A stretch of DNA of 32,394 nt from CAYVQF01 sp964454015. GTDB taxonomy: Bacteria > Myxococcota_A > Bradymonadia > UBA4248. Shown in pieces: positions 8,661 through 16,311 of the stretch (position 1 is its first letter; every line of letters begins with the position of its first letter). The position numbers and the translations under genes are program-made. The DNA lies in assembly GCA_964454015.1 (NCBI GenBank), contig CAYVQF010000062.1, positions 1 through 32,394 of the forward strand. Direction: 5' to 3'. The notes under the pieces are model-generated. The model saw only the letters and a program-made list of their open reading frames with translations. It was not told the DNA's origin and made no database searches.

Positions 8661-9873
8661 GGACGCAGACGATGCAGAGGCCCAAACACAAGAACCGGAG
8701 CGGCTAAAGATCAAGGCGGTCGAGCGGGTCAGCGTCAATGACGCTGGCCAGGACGCCAACGGATCGAGCATGCACCCCTCAGTGTCCAGTGACGGTCGTT
8801 TGATCGCCTTTGTTTCGCAGGCTGCAAACCTTGGCGCAGATAATCCTAGAGGCCTGTGGCAGGTCTACCTGCGCGACAGAGACGCAGGGCACACCCAGCT
8901 CGTGAGCCTCGGGATAGACGGGTCAGAGGGCAACGGAGACAGCTTCTTTCCACAGCTCTCCCATGACGGTCGTTTCGTACTCTTTGTGTCCCACGCTTCC
9001 AATCTCACCGATGAAGATACCAATGACTTGCCAGATCTCATCCTTCACGATCGGCACGCTGGTACGCGTGAGCGCATCGTCGTCGGTCCCGCGGAAGAAG
9101 TGGGGTGGCGCCACGTCGAGCTCTTTAGGCCGCAGATCTCCGCCGACGGTCGTTTCATTGCCTATGTCTCAGACGTCGCGTGGTACGGCGACGAAGGAGA
9201 TGTCCGCGTTCCCCAGCTTTACCTGATGGATAGATCAAGTGGGAGTAGCCGCCGCTTGAGCCAAGACTTGGCGGGCCGCCCCGCAAAAGTGAGCTCTGGC
9301 GACCCCTATCTGAGTCACAACGGCCGCTATCTGATCTTTGTCAGCGCCGCGCCAGACCTTGTCGCGGCGACACCACCCAGTGGGTACTTTCATGTCTATC
9401 TCTACGATACTCAGGACGAGAGCTTGACATTGATGGACTTTGGCTTGCCACGGCTCACCGAAGTTTCGACGCCGGACATCGATGTGCAGGGGTCTCCCGA
9501 GTGTTTTTCTCCCTTGATCTCAGAGGATGGGAGGTGGGTCCATTGTTACTCAGAGCTTAGCTTCTTCCCTGGGTTGGTCGTTCACGATCGCAAGACCGGG
9601 ACGACCCAACGACTGCGAAGCTGGTGGCCCAGCCCCCCGAGGCAGCTCTCTTGGTCTCAATCGGCTTCGAGATTGAACTTTGATGGGGCCCTCTGCAACC
9701 AAAGCCTGAGCCAGTGCGGCGTCATCCATGCCGAAGATCTTGGCTTCCCCAATATGGGCTTTGCCGAAGGCGTCATCTCAGCAGAAGCCCGCTCGTTGGC
9801 GCTGACCGTTCTGGATCATGCCAACGGCAGTGGGTCTTCTTCCATCGTGGCGCTCGAGGTGAGCGACGATTAG
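8506..9873 (+). CDS. PD40/TolB-like beta-propeller lipoprotein
   Basis: A 455-residue exported protein. Residues 1-24 (RPLFTILALLSSISC) form a lipoprotein-type signal with Cys 24, though the -3 residue is Ser rather than Leu. An Asp/Glu/Gln-rich linker runs to about residue 65. The rest is a WD40-like PD40 propeller with repeats of the form SxDGRFxxFVSxAxNL: SSDGRLIAFVSQAANL, SHDGRFVLFVSHASNL, SADGRFIAYVSDV, SHNGRYLIFVSAAPDL. The same repeat occurs in TolB and in many secreted proteins of deltaproteobacteria. CTGAGGTG lies six bases before the ATG. It starts 31 bp after the beta-helix gene and is probably co-transcribed with it. The first ~50 codons are low GC, unlike the rest. Function unknown; a binding scaffold is the usual role of the fold. 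Confidence 0.8.
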   Translation: MLTKRKDRVRPLFTILALLSSISCSQLVHEEPPTPPGTGEEDFANMAIEDAQDADDAEAQTQEPERLKIKAVERVSVNDAGQDANGSSMHPSVSSDGRLIAFVSQAANLGADNPRGLWQVYLRDRDAGHTQLVSLGIDGSEGNGDSFFPQLSHDGRFVLFVSHASNLTDEDTNDLPDLILHDRHAGTRERIVVGPAEEVGWRHVELFRPQISADGRFIAYVSDVAWYGDEGDVRVPQLYLMDRSSGSSRRLSQDLAGRPAKVSSGDPYLSHNGRYLIFVSAAPDLVAATPPSGYFHVYLYDTQDESLTLMDFGLPRLTEVSTPDIDVQGSPECFSPLISEDGRWVHCYSELSFFPGLVVHDRKTGTTQRLRSWWPSPPRQLSWSQSASRLNFDGALCNQSLSQCGVIHAEDLGFPNMGFAEGVISAEARSLALTVLDHANGSGSSSIVALEVSDD

Positions 9874-9909
9874 CTGCGCCCGTTTTTTTCCCCTACGTCT
9901 CCCCAAACG

Positions 9910-11190
9910 GTGATTCCCAAGATGATGTCGAGCCCAGAGACGATGACCCAGAGCAGCGCAAAGCCGACCCGGAACCTTGCCCGAATTGACCCAGCACGTG
10001 TGCCTAGGGTCGCGCGCTCCCTCCCCCCGCGTCCTAAGGCGTGCACTTGCCTCCTCGAGCACGGCGTCACGGCGCTGCTCTTGGCGCTGGTGGCCCTCAG
10101 CGCTTGCGCTGCCCAGGTGAAGACGATGCCAGAGACCCTCCGCCTCGACGACGAAGTGGCTCCCCTCCGCTACCGCGATATAGGACGATCCCTCGCCATC
10201 TCCGGGGATGGCCACCATGTGGCCTACGCCGGGCAGGGCGGGATTGCCCTCGTGGACCGCGAAAGCCAACGGATGGAGTGGCTGGCTCTGCCTGACAGCA
10301 GTCCTGGGAACGTCAGCGGGCTGTCGATCTCGCAGGACGGCCGCTTCCTTGCCTTCGTCGCCAAGGGGATACCGCCAGCGGTCTATCTCTACGATCGCCA
10401 GCGCCAAGACCTGAGCCCCATCGATTTGTCCCCTGATGGCAGGGCGCTGATTTCCGGCGTCTACATCTTTTGGACGAGCATGAGCGCAGATGGCGCGCTG
10501 GCAGCCTTTAGCGCAGCACTTCCCGCCGAGGAAACGCCGGTTGGTAGCGATCCGACGATGCCCCAACTCTACCTCCACGACCGCCTGGCTGGCACCACCG
10601 AGCACTATCGGTGGCCGGAAGCGCCTTTCGCAGCCTGTTGTCCTGAAGTCTCCGGCGATGGCCACTATGTTGGCTTCTTGGGTTCTACGAAGACCGGCGA
10701 TGACTCCTACCTCTTCGATCGCCAGGCCAATCAGCTCCAGCGGCTGGATTTCCCCGAGTGGAGCGAAGGGCCCGTGCTCTTGTCGCGGCAGGCCGAGGTG
10801 ATCGCGCGACCGCTGTATCACGCCACCGACGGTGGCTTCATCGTAAAGAACGCGGCGAACCAGGACTTCACCCTCTGTGGCGGCAGCGAGCTCGGCCTGG
10901 CCAAGGGGGAGGGATCCATCTCGGCCGATGGCGCGCGGCTGGTCTTTGCCGCCCCGCCTGCGGTCCCGGAGGCGGCGCCTACCCAGATCTGGGGCTGTGA
11001 TACCCGCACGGGTGCGCTACACCTGCTCAGCGCCGGTGTGGATGGCGCCCCGGGCAACGGGCCCAGCTACGAGCCCGCCCTCTCCGACGATGGGCGGTGG
11101 CTGGTTTTCCTCTCGGCGGCGACGAACCTGGGTGAAACGGCACAAGACGGCCGCGAGTGGGGGGTCTATGTGCGGGAGCTGGCGTGGTGA
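9910..11190 (+). CDS. Second PD40-type beta-propeller lipoprotein
   Basis: A 426-residue open frame, paralogous in type to the preceding gene. The lipobox ALLLALVALSAC puts the lipid-carrying Cys at residue 66 if the GTG at 9910 is the start, which leaves an improbably long n-region. In-frame ATG at 9943 or GTG at 10000 would give a more normal signal peptide, but none has a strong ribosome site. The body has PD40-like repeats: ISGDGHHVAYAGQ, ISQDGRFLAFVAKG, VSGDGHYVGFLGS, ISADGARLVFAAP and LSDDGRWLVFLSAATNLG, alternating with short strand pairs such as VYLYDRQRQ and LYLHDRLAG. It lies 36 bp after the preceding gene, in the same direction. Likely a periplasmic or outer-membrane-anchored propeller; ligand unknown. 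Confidence 0.75.
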   Translation: MIPKMMSSPETMTQSSAKPTRNLARIDPARVPRVARSLPPRPKACTCLLEHGVTALLLALVALSACAAQVKTMPETLRLDDEVAPLRYRDIGRSLAISGDGHHVAYAGQGGIALVDRESQRMEWLALPDSSPGNVSGLSISQDGRFLAFVAKGIPPAVYLYDRQRQDLSPIDLSPDGRALISGVYIFWTSMSADGALAAFSAALPAEETPVGSDPTMPQLYLHDRLAGTTEHYRWPEAPFAACCPEVSGDGHYVGFLGSTKTGDDSYLFDRQANQLQRLDFPEWSEGPVLLSRQAEVIARPLYHATDGGFIVKNAANQDFTLCGGSELGLAKGEGSISADGARLVFAAPPAVPEAAPTQIWGCDTRTGALHLLSAGVDGAPGNGPSYEPALSDDGRWLVFLSAATNLGETAQDGREWGVYVRELAW

Positions 11191-11205
11191 GCGGGGTGGG
11201 GCTCA

Positions 11206-11357
11206 GAGACGCGGCGCGTCCTGGCCACAAGCGTTGACCAGGGTTATGCTCTGCGCTGCAGGATGGCGTTCATGGGCAGAGATAGGCTCGGCGTCTTTCT
11301 ATCCCTCTGGTTTTTGCCCGTTCTGCTCCCGAGGAGCTCACCGAGATGCCCCAACAC
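11206..11357 (+). repeat. Duplicated leader, copy 1
   Basis: 152 bp that recur 1408 bp downstream at 12614-12765 with three mismatches. The copy includes the untranslated leader, a short ORF beginning at 11263, a GAGGAG ribosome site and the first four codons (ATGCCCCAACAC) of the Kelch gene. A weak promoter could be TGGCCA, 17 bp, TATGCT within it, or the TTGACC inside the spacer. Confidence 0.95.
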
Positions 11358-11400
11358 CACCCCACGACCACACCTGACCACTGGCAGCCCACTTCTGTAG
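11263..11400 (+). CDS. Possible 45-residue leader peptide overlapping the Kelch gene
   Basis: An ORF from ATG at 11263 (second in-frame ATG at 11272) to TAG at 11398-11400, in a different frame from the Kelch gene and overlapping its first 55 bases. The product starts MAFMGRDRLGVFLSLWFLP, which looks like an N-terminal signal sequence: charged start followed by a hydrophobic core. The start lies after GCAGG. The same 5' part exists in leader copy 2 (ATG at 12671), there running on without an early stop. It may be a translated leader, the remnant of an original signal peptide, or chance. Translation is not shown. Confidence 0.3.
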   Translation: MAFMGRDRLGVFLSLWFLPVLLPRSSPRCPNTTPRPHLTTGSPLL

Positions 11401-12539
11401 ACGGCGCGCCTCTTGCTCGCAGCGATCACAGCGCCGTGTGGACCGGACGCGAGATGATCGTTTGGGGCGGAGAGGGGCGTTTGTTGGTCGACATGGCCAC
11501 CTTCAATCGCCCCGACCTGGGAGTGACGGAGGCATGGATTCACCTCGACAGCGGCGGGCGCTACGATCCACGGGCCGATCGCTGGCGCCCCATGAGCCAT
11601 GACGGCGCGCCTCTTGCTCGCAGCGATCACAGCGCCGTGTGGACGGGCAGCGAGATGATCGTGTGGGGGGGCATGGTCACCGCCCAGTACCTCACCGAAG
11701 CCCAGGCAGACGATCCGGAGATCCGCTTGCCCCGAACGGGTGGCCGCTATGACCCGGCGCGTGACACCTGGCGGCCCACGAGCGTCGATGGCGCACCCAC
11801 GGGACGATGCGAGCACCACGCCATTTGGACGGGACGCGAGATGATCATCTTTGGCGGCTACAGCAATGCTGGCGGCCGCTACGATCCCACGACCGACACC
11901 TGGACAGCATTGCCAGTCACCGGCCATGCGCCCCTCTACGACCCGCAGAGCGTGGTGTGGACCGGTGACACCCTCCTGGTCTGGGGCGGAAGGGAAGAAG
12001 TGTGGGACGATTCCCTAAAGTCTTACAGAATTGACGGGTATTCTAGCACACGTGGTCTGCGATACAGCCTTGCTGAGGACCAGTGGCACCCAATGGCGCC
12101 AGCACCGCGCCGGCGAAGCGGCCACAAAACCGTGTGGACTGGCACGGAGATGCTCTTGCTCGGCGGCGTGCTTCTGCCCGACGACGCGAGCATCAATGAC
12201 GCTAGCGTGCCCGATGGCGGCGGTGACGCCTATGATCCGCGGCTGGACCGGTGGCGGTCCATTGCGCCAGGTGCCCCCCTGGAGAGAGGATGGTGGCAGG
12301 CGCTGTGGACCGGGCGCGATGTCTTGATCTGGGGCGGCAAAGTGGCCGTAGTGGGCGTGGCCTATGACCCGCATGGCGACACCTGGCGCCAACTGAACAG
12401 CGACGGTGCCCCAAGCGATCGGACCTCCTTCTCCACCGTGTGGACCGGCGATGCGCTGATCGTCTGGGGGGGTATGTTCACCCCGCCGGGCAAGGGCCCG
12501 CAAGCGCTCCTCGACTCGGGCGGGCGTTACCGCCCTTGA
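11346..12539 (+). CDS. Kelch-repeat beta-propeller protein
   Basis: A 397-residue protein with seven repeats built around WTGxEMIVWGG: WTGREMIVWGG, WTGSEMIVWGG, WTGREMIIFGG, WTGDTLLVWGG, WTGTEMLLLGG, WTGRDVLIWGG and WTGDALIVWGG, each with GGRYDPxxDxWRP-type strands. This is a complete seven-bladed Kelch (galactose-oxidase central domain-like) propeller. The active-site Cys and Tyr of galactose oxidase are not recognisable. The ATG at 11346 has GAGGAG nine bases upstream. No signal peptide exists in this frame, which is odd among exported neighbours; a signal-like peptide is encoded just upstream in another frame. The N-terminus (MPQH.P.....HWQP) resembles that of the next gene. Two repeats share 44 identical bases. 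Role unknown, probably binding. Confidence 0.85.
   Translation: MPQHHPTTTPDHWQPTSVDGAPLARSDHSAVWTGREMIVWGGEGRLLVDMATFNRPDLGVTEAWIHLDSGGRYDPRADRWRPMSHDGAPLARSDHSAVWTGSEMIVWGGMVTAQYLTEAQADDPEIRLPRTGGRYDPARDTWRPTSVDGAPTGRCEHHAIWTGREMIIFGGYSNAGGRYDPTTDTWTALPVTGHAPLYDPQSVVWTGDTLLVWGGREEVWDDSLKSYRIDGYSSTRGLRYSLAEDQWHPMAPAPRRRSGHKTVWTGTEMLLLGGVLLPDDASINDASVPDGGGDAYDPRLDRWRSIAPGAPLERGWWQALWTGRDVLIWGGKVAVVGVAYDPHGDTWRQLNSDGAPSDRTSFSTVWTGDALIVWGGMFTPPGKGPQALLDSGGRYRP
11400..11443 (+). repeat. 44-bp direct repeat, copy 1
   Basis: A 44-base segment within the first Kelch repeat is identical to 11601-11644 in the second. It encodes DGAPLARSDHSAVW plus the start of the next motif. Identity at nucleotide level, including synonymous positions, suggests recent blade duplication or gene conversion. 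Confidence 0.95.
11601..11644 (+). repeat. 44-bp direct repeat, copy 2
   Basis: Second perfect copy of 11400-11443, 201 bp downstream, which is 67 codons and so keeps the reading frame. Homologous recombination between the copies would remove exactly one propeller blade. Confidence 0.95.
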
Positions 12540-12613
12540 TGGCAACTCGGCGCGCCCGCAAAGGGCGCACGCCCCCCGGACGTGGATCCCCGTGGCGACC
12601 AGGCGAGTGCCCT

Positions 12614-12765
12614 GAGACGCGGCGCGTCCTGGCCACAGGCGTTGACCAGGGTTATGCTCTGCGCTGCAGGATGGCGTTCATGGGCAGAGATAGGCTCGGC
12701 GTCTTTCTATCCCTCTGGTTTTTGCCTGTTCTGCTGCCGAGGAGCTCACCGAGATGCCCCAACAC
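12614..12765 (+). repeat. Duplicated leader, copy 2
   Basis: Second copy of 11206-11357, with three substitutions in 152 bp. It ends with the first four codons of the TPR lipoprotein gene, so both genes share leader, ribosome site and start. The direct repeat brackets the Kelch gene, and recombination between copies would delete it and leave one intact leader in front of the TPR gene. Confidence 0.95.
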
Positions 12766-13902
12766 GACCCTGGCCCCTCTGGGGAACACTGGCAGCCCCA
12801 CGGGCGCCACGCCCCCCCCTCTTGGCGCGCCGCCCTCGGCTTGGCCGCCGCCGGCGCGGCGCTCTGGGGCCTCCTCGCCTGCGCCACGCCAGCCGCGGAG
12901 AACCTCTGGTACGCCTGCCTCGCCACGGCCGACGCCCACTTCGACGCCGCGCGCTGGGACGAAGCCCAGGGGCTCTACCGCGATCTGCTGGCCACCGCCC
13001 CCCGCGAGCCCCTGCGACCCTATCTCCACTTTCAGCTCGCCGAGATCGCCCGCCACCAGGGCGCGCGCGCCGACGCGGCGGCCCACTACGCCCTCCTGGC
13101 CGAGTACCCTGGACCCGATGACGCCTACCCCGCCAAGGCGCGGCTGGCCCTGGCCGCCATGGCCGAGGAGGACGCTGGCCCTGACGCGGCCCTGCCAGCC
13201 TATGAAGCGGTCATCGTCGGCGCCCCAGAGAGCGCCGCCGCGCGCCACGCCCTGCGCTGGCTCGACGACTACGACGGCGCCCGCCAGCAACCCGCCGTGG
13301 CCTTGCAGCGCCGGGCCGACCTCTACGCGGCCCTCCACCACACGGCGCTCGCGCCGCGCCTGGCCCTGGACATGGCCAACCTCCTCGGCGACGCGCTGCA
13401 CGACCCGGACGGCGCCGGCCAGCTCTTGTTGCAGGCCCTCCACAACCACCCCGTCTCGCCCCTGCGCGCCCGCATGATCTGGCGCCTGGCCGACATGGCC
13501 GAGGCCGCGGGCGATGAAGAGGCCGCCCTCCAGGCCCTCGACGTCCTGGCCCGCGAGCACGACACCTCGTGGTCCCTGGGCGAGTACGACTCACCTCTGC
13601 GCCACCAGGCCATGCGGCGGCGGGCAGAGATCTTGGCCGGCCGCGGCGCGCTCGAGGCCGCCATCGCCGAGTACGACCGCCTCCTGCGGGCCTATCCCCA
13701 GCACAGCCAGCGGGCGCGCTTCGCCGAAGCCAGAGCGCGCCTCATCGCCGCCAGTGGCGACGACGCGCGCCACCGCGCCGCGCTCCAGGACATCATCGCC
13801 GCCCACCCCGACAGCGGCGCCGCCCGCCGCGCCCAGGCGCACCTGCGAGGCGACGCCGCCACCACCCCTGACACCCACCCTCCACCGCGGGAAGCGCCGT
13901 GA
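12754..13902 (+). CDS. TPR-repeat lipoprotein heading the Mla-like operon
   Basis: A 382-residue lipoprotein. After a polar N-terminus the segment WRAALGLAAAGAALWGLLAC gives a hydrophobic core and lipobox with Cys 43. The remainder is alpha-helical with tetratricopeptide-type repeats of the YbgF/BamD flavour: YACLATADAHFDAARWDEAQ, YLHFQLAEIARHQGARADAAAHY and IAEYDRLLRAYPQHSQRARFAEAR. It is probably anchored in a membrane with the repeats in the periplasm. The stop overlaps the GTG start of the ATPase gene (GTGA at 13899-13902), so it is translationally coupled to the lipid transporter and may be an accessory or scaffold. The ATG at 12754 is preceded by GAGGAG within the duplicated leader. No close family recognised. 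Confidence 0.8.
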   Translation: MPQHDPGPSGEHWQPHGRHAPPSWRAALGLAAAGAALWGLLACATPAAENLWYACLATADAHFDAARWDEAQGLYRDLLATAPREPLRPYLHFQLAEIARHQGARADAAAHYALLAEYPGPDDAYPAKARLALAAMAEEDAGPDAALPAYEAVIVGAPESAAARHALRWLDDYDGARQQPAVALQRRADLYAALHHTALAPRLALDMANLLGDALHDPDGAGQLLLQALHNHPVSPLRARMIWRLADMAEAAGDEEAALQALDVLAREHDTSWSLGEYDSPLRHQAMRRRAEILAGRGALEAAIAEYDRLLRAYPQHSQRARFAEARARLIAASGDDARHRAALQDIIAAHPDSGAARRAQAHLRGDAATTPDTHPPPREAP

Positions 13903-14672
13903 ACGACGCCACCCACGCCGCCGGCGCCCCTGCGCCGCCCTGCCTGAGCTGCCACGCCATCACCAAGCGCTTCCAGGGCCAACGCGTCCTGGATCAGGTG
14001 GGCTTCACCCTGGCCCACGGCCAAATGCTCGGCCTCATCGGCCCGGGCGGCGCCGGCAAGAGCCTCCTCCTCAAGATCCTCTGCGGCCTGGTGCGCCCCG
14101 ATGCCGGACAGGTGCGCCTCGAGGGCCAGGACCTCACCCGCGCCAGCGAAACCCAATGGCAGCAACAGCGGCAGAGCATCGGCATGGTCTTCCAGAACTA
14201 CGCCCTCTTCGACTTCATGAACGTCGCCGACAACATCGCCCTCCCCCTGCGCATGCTCGGCGTCGCCGAAGGGGAGGTCCAGGAAAGGGTCGACGATATC
14301 TTGGCCAAGGTCTCCCTCAGGGGCGTGCAAGAGAAAATGCCCAACGAACTCTCGGGGGGCATGAAAAAACGCGTCTCCTTTGCCCGCGCCGTGGTCCGCC
14401 GCCCCCCCATCCTCCTCTACGACGACCCCACCGCCGGCCTCGACCCCGTCACCAGCGCCAAAATCTGGGAGCTCCTGCGCGACATGCAGCGCCAAGGCAC
14501 CACGGCCATCACCGTCTCCCATGACCTGGGCGGCATCCGTCACCTCTGCGACCAGTGGCTCCTCCTCGACCGCGGGCGTATCGTCTTCAGCGGTGACAGC
14601 GAGGCCCTCTTCGCCAGCCACGACCCCTTCGTCCTCGACTTCTGGAGCCGCGAGCACTCCCATGCGACCTAG
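13899..14672 (+). CDS. ABC transporter ATPase, MlaF/Mkl type
   Basis: A 257-residue cytosolic ATPase of the MCE/Mla phospholipid transport class. Motifs: Walker A GPGGAGKS (48-55), Q-loop Gln 99 in VFQNYALFDFMNV, which is characteristic of MlaF-like ATPases, signature LSGGMKKR (151-158), Walker B ILLYDDPTAGLDP (171-183) and switch His 208. The catalytic Glu after Walker B is Asp here (D176), where family members normally have Glu; ATP hydrolysis may be slowed or differently regulated. The GTG start overlaps the upstream stop by four bases. The stop overlaps the permease start by 11 bases. With the two permeases it should form the inner-membrane transporter core. Confidence 0.93.
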   Translation: MNDATHAAGAPAPPCLSCHAITKRFQGQRVLDQVGFTLAHGQMLGLIGPGGAGKSLLLKILCGLVRPDAGQVRLEGQDLTRASETQWQQQRQSIGMVFQNYALFDFMNVADNIALPLRMLGVAEGEVQERVDDILAKVSLRGVQEKMPNELSGGMKKRVSFARAVVRRPPILLYDDPTAGLDPVTSAKIWELLRDMQRQGTTAITVSHDLGGIRHLCDQWLLLDRGRIVFSGDSEALFASHDPFVLDFWSREHSHAT

Positions 14673-15465
14673 GCCCGCCCCACCCCACCCGCTCTGGTTG
14701 CGTCCCGTGGCCGCCGCCGGCGAACGCGGCCTCCAGGTGTGGTCGGCCACGGCGGGCGTCGGCCGCCTGAGCTGGCAGATCTTGCGCCGCCTCCTCCCCC
14801 CGCGCATGGACGCCCGGGAGCTGCTCCGCAACCTCTACACCGTCGGCGTCAAGTCCTTCCCCATCATCCTGGTGACGGCCCTCTTCGTCGGCGCCATCAT
14901 GGTCATCCAGGCCGGGCTCTACGTGCAGCAATACGGCGCCGAAGGTCTCCTCGGCTGGGGCGCCGGTTTCGCCACCCTGCGCGAGGTCTCGCCCCTGCTC
15001 ATCGCCCTGATGTTCAACGGCCGCGTCGGCGCCAAAAACACCGCCGAGCTCGGCACCATGAAGGTCACCGAGCAGATCGACGCCCTGCGCGCCCTCGCCA
15101 TCGACCCCATCGACTACTTGGTCATGCCGCGCTTCATCGCCATGGTCTTCATGATGTCCCTCCTGGTGGTCGTCGGTGACGCCACCGCCCTCATCGGCGG
15201 CGCCTTCACCAGCCAGCTCCTCCTCGGCGTCGACATGCGCATCTTCTTTCAATCCCTCATCGACTACGTCGCCCTGGAGGACTTCACCCTGGGCGTCTAT
15301 AAAGCGGCGACCTTTGGCGTCGCCATTGGCATCACCTCCTGCCACTTCGGCCTCGCCGTGAGCGGCGGCGCCGTCGGCGTCGGCAAAGCCGTCAACAACG
15401 CCGTCGTCGCCGGCGCCATCTCCATCTTCCTCCTCAACTACCTCGTCACCTACCTCATCCCGTGA
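14662..15465 (+). CDS. MlaE-family permease, copy 1
   Basis: A 267-residue inner-membrane permease of the MlaE/YrbE family. The ATG at 14662 lies inside the ATPase gene end (overlap to 14672). The family signature region reads NGRVGAKNTAELGTMKVTEQ followed by IDALRALAIDPIDYLVMPR. About five hydrophobic segments follow an amphipathic N-terminal interface helix, as in MlaE. In known systems two identical MlaE subunits pair with two MlaF. Here two unlike copies lie in tandem, so a heterodimer is likely (inference). It shifts phospholipids or other lipids between membranes together with MCE proteins, but none is encoded nearby. The stop overlaps the next GTG start by four bases. Confidence 0.92.
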   Translation: MRPRPAPPHPLWLRPVAAAGERGLQVWSATAGVGRLSWQILRRLLPPRMDARELLRNLYTVGVKSFPIILVTALFVGAIMVIQAGLYVQQYGAEGLLGWGAGFATLREVSPLLIALMFNGRVGAKNTAELGTMKVTEQIDALRALAIDPIDYLVMPRFIAMVFMMSLLVVVGDATALIGGAFTSQLLLGVDMRIFFQSLIDYVALEDFTLGVYKAATFGVAIGITSCHFGLAVSGGAVGVGKAVNNAVVAGAISIFLLNYLVTYLIP

Positions 15466-16307
15466 ACGCCACCCCCGCCACCACCCCACGCCGCATCGCC
15501 CTGGGACGCCGCCCCGTCGCCGCCCTGGGCGCCCTCTGTGGCGCCGTGGGGCAGCCCCTGGTGCTCGCCGGCAGCGTCGCCGCGGACATCGCCCGCGTGG
15601 CCACCCTCTGCGGGATCTACCTCATCCGGGGTCCGCGGCGCTGGCGCGAGGTCCTCTACCAGTGCCTGCGCATGGGCAACCACTCGGTGGTCTTCGTCAT
15701 CTGGGTCGCCGCCTCTCTGGGCATGACCCTGGTCTACCAATCGGGCCTGCAAGCCCAGCGCATCATCGGCGATCTCTCCTTGCTCGGCCCCCTCTACCTC
15801 CAGCTCCTGTTGCGGGAGTTCGGCCCCACCATCACCGCCCTCATGGTCGCCACCCGCGTGGGCACGGGCATCGCCGCCGAGATCGGCTCCATGCAGGTCA
15901 CCGAACAGATCGACGCCCTGCGCATGTCTGGCGCCCACCCCGTGGCCTATCTCATCGTCCCGCGCCTCCTCGCCGGTGTCCTGACCATGCTGTGCCTGAC
16001 CTGCGTCTCGGTCCTGGTCTCGTGGGTCGCCGGCCTCATCACCGCCCAGGTGGCCTTTGGCGTCTCCCCCTACACCTTCGCCTCGCTCTCTTTCATCATT
16101 TACGGCGACCTCATCCTCATGCTCCTCAAAGCGACGGCCTACGGCTTGGCCATCCCCATCGTCGCTGGCGCCAGCGGCCTCGCGGCGCACGGCGGCTCCG
16201 AGGGGGTGGGCTGGGCCACCACCCAGTCGGTCGTCGCCTGCTCCCTGGTGGTCCTCTTTCTCGACTTCATCCTCTCGGGTTTTGGCTACCTCTTCCTGCT
16301 GCGGTGA
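15462..16307 (+). CDS. MlaE-family permease, copy 2
   Basis: A 281-residue second MlaE/YrbE permease, clearly different from copy 1. The signature reads ATRVGTGIAAEIGSMQVTEQ followed by IDALRMSGAHPVAYLIVPR. Hydrophobic segments include VVFVIWVAASLGMTLVY, VLTMLCLTCVSVLVSWVAGL and the C-terminal VVACSLVVLFLDFILSGFGY. The GTG start at 15462 is coupled to the previous stop through GTGA. Tandem unlike YrbE copies (YrbEA/YrbEB) are known from actinobacterial mce operons; in Gram-negative Mla systems a single MlaE is usual. Retention of the EQIDAL motif in both argues that both are functional. Confidence 0.92.
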   Translation: MNATPATTPRRIALGRRPVAALGALCGAVGQPLVLAGSVAADIARVATLCGIYLIRGPRRWREVLYQCLRMGNHSVVFVIWVAASLGMTLVYQSGLQAQRIIGDLSLLGPLYLQLLLREFGPTITALMVATRVGTGIAAEIGSMQVTEQIDALRMSGAHPVAYLIVPRLLAGVLTMLCLTCVSVLVSWVAGLITAQVAFGVSPYTFASLSFIIYGDLILMLLKATAYGLAIPIVAGASGLAAHGGSEGVGWATTQSVVACSLVVLFLDFILSGFGYLFLLR

Positions 16308-16311
16308 CCCC

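Noticed and set aside
12552..12568. GCGCCC-GCAAA-GGGCGC hairpin after the Kelch gene as a terminator
   Set aside because: Six-base stem without any T-run; such hairpins are frequent by chance at this GC content.
12671..13477. Long ORF starting with the signal-like peptide in leader copy 2
   Set aside because: It overlaps the whole TPR lipoprotein in another frame with Pro/Arg/Ser-rich low-complexity content; only the first ~30 codons could be meaningful.
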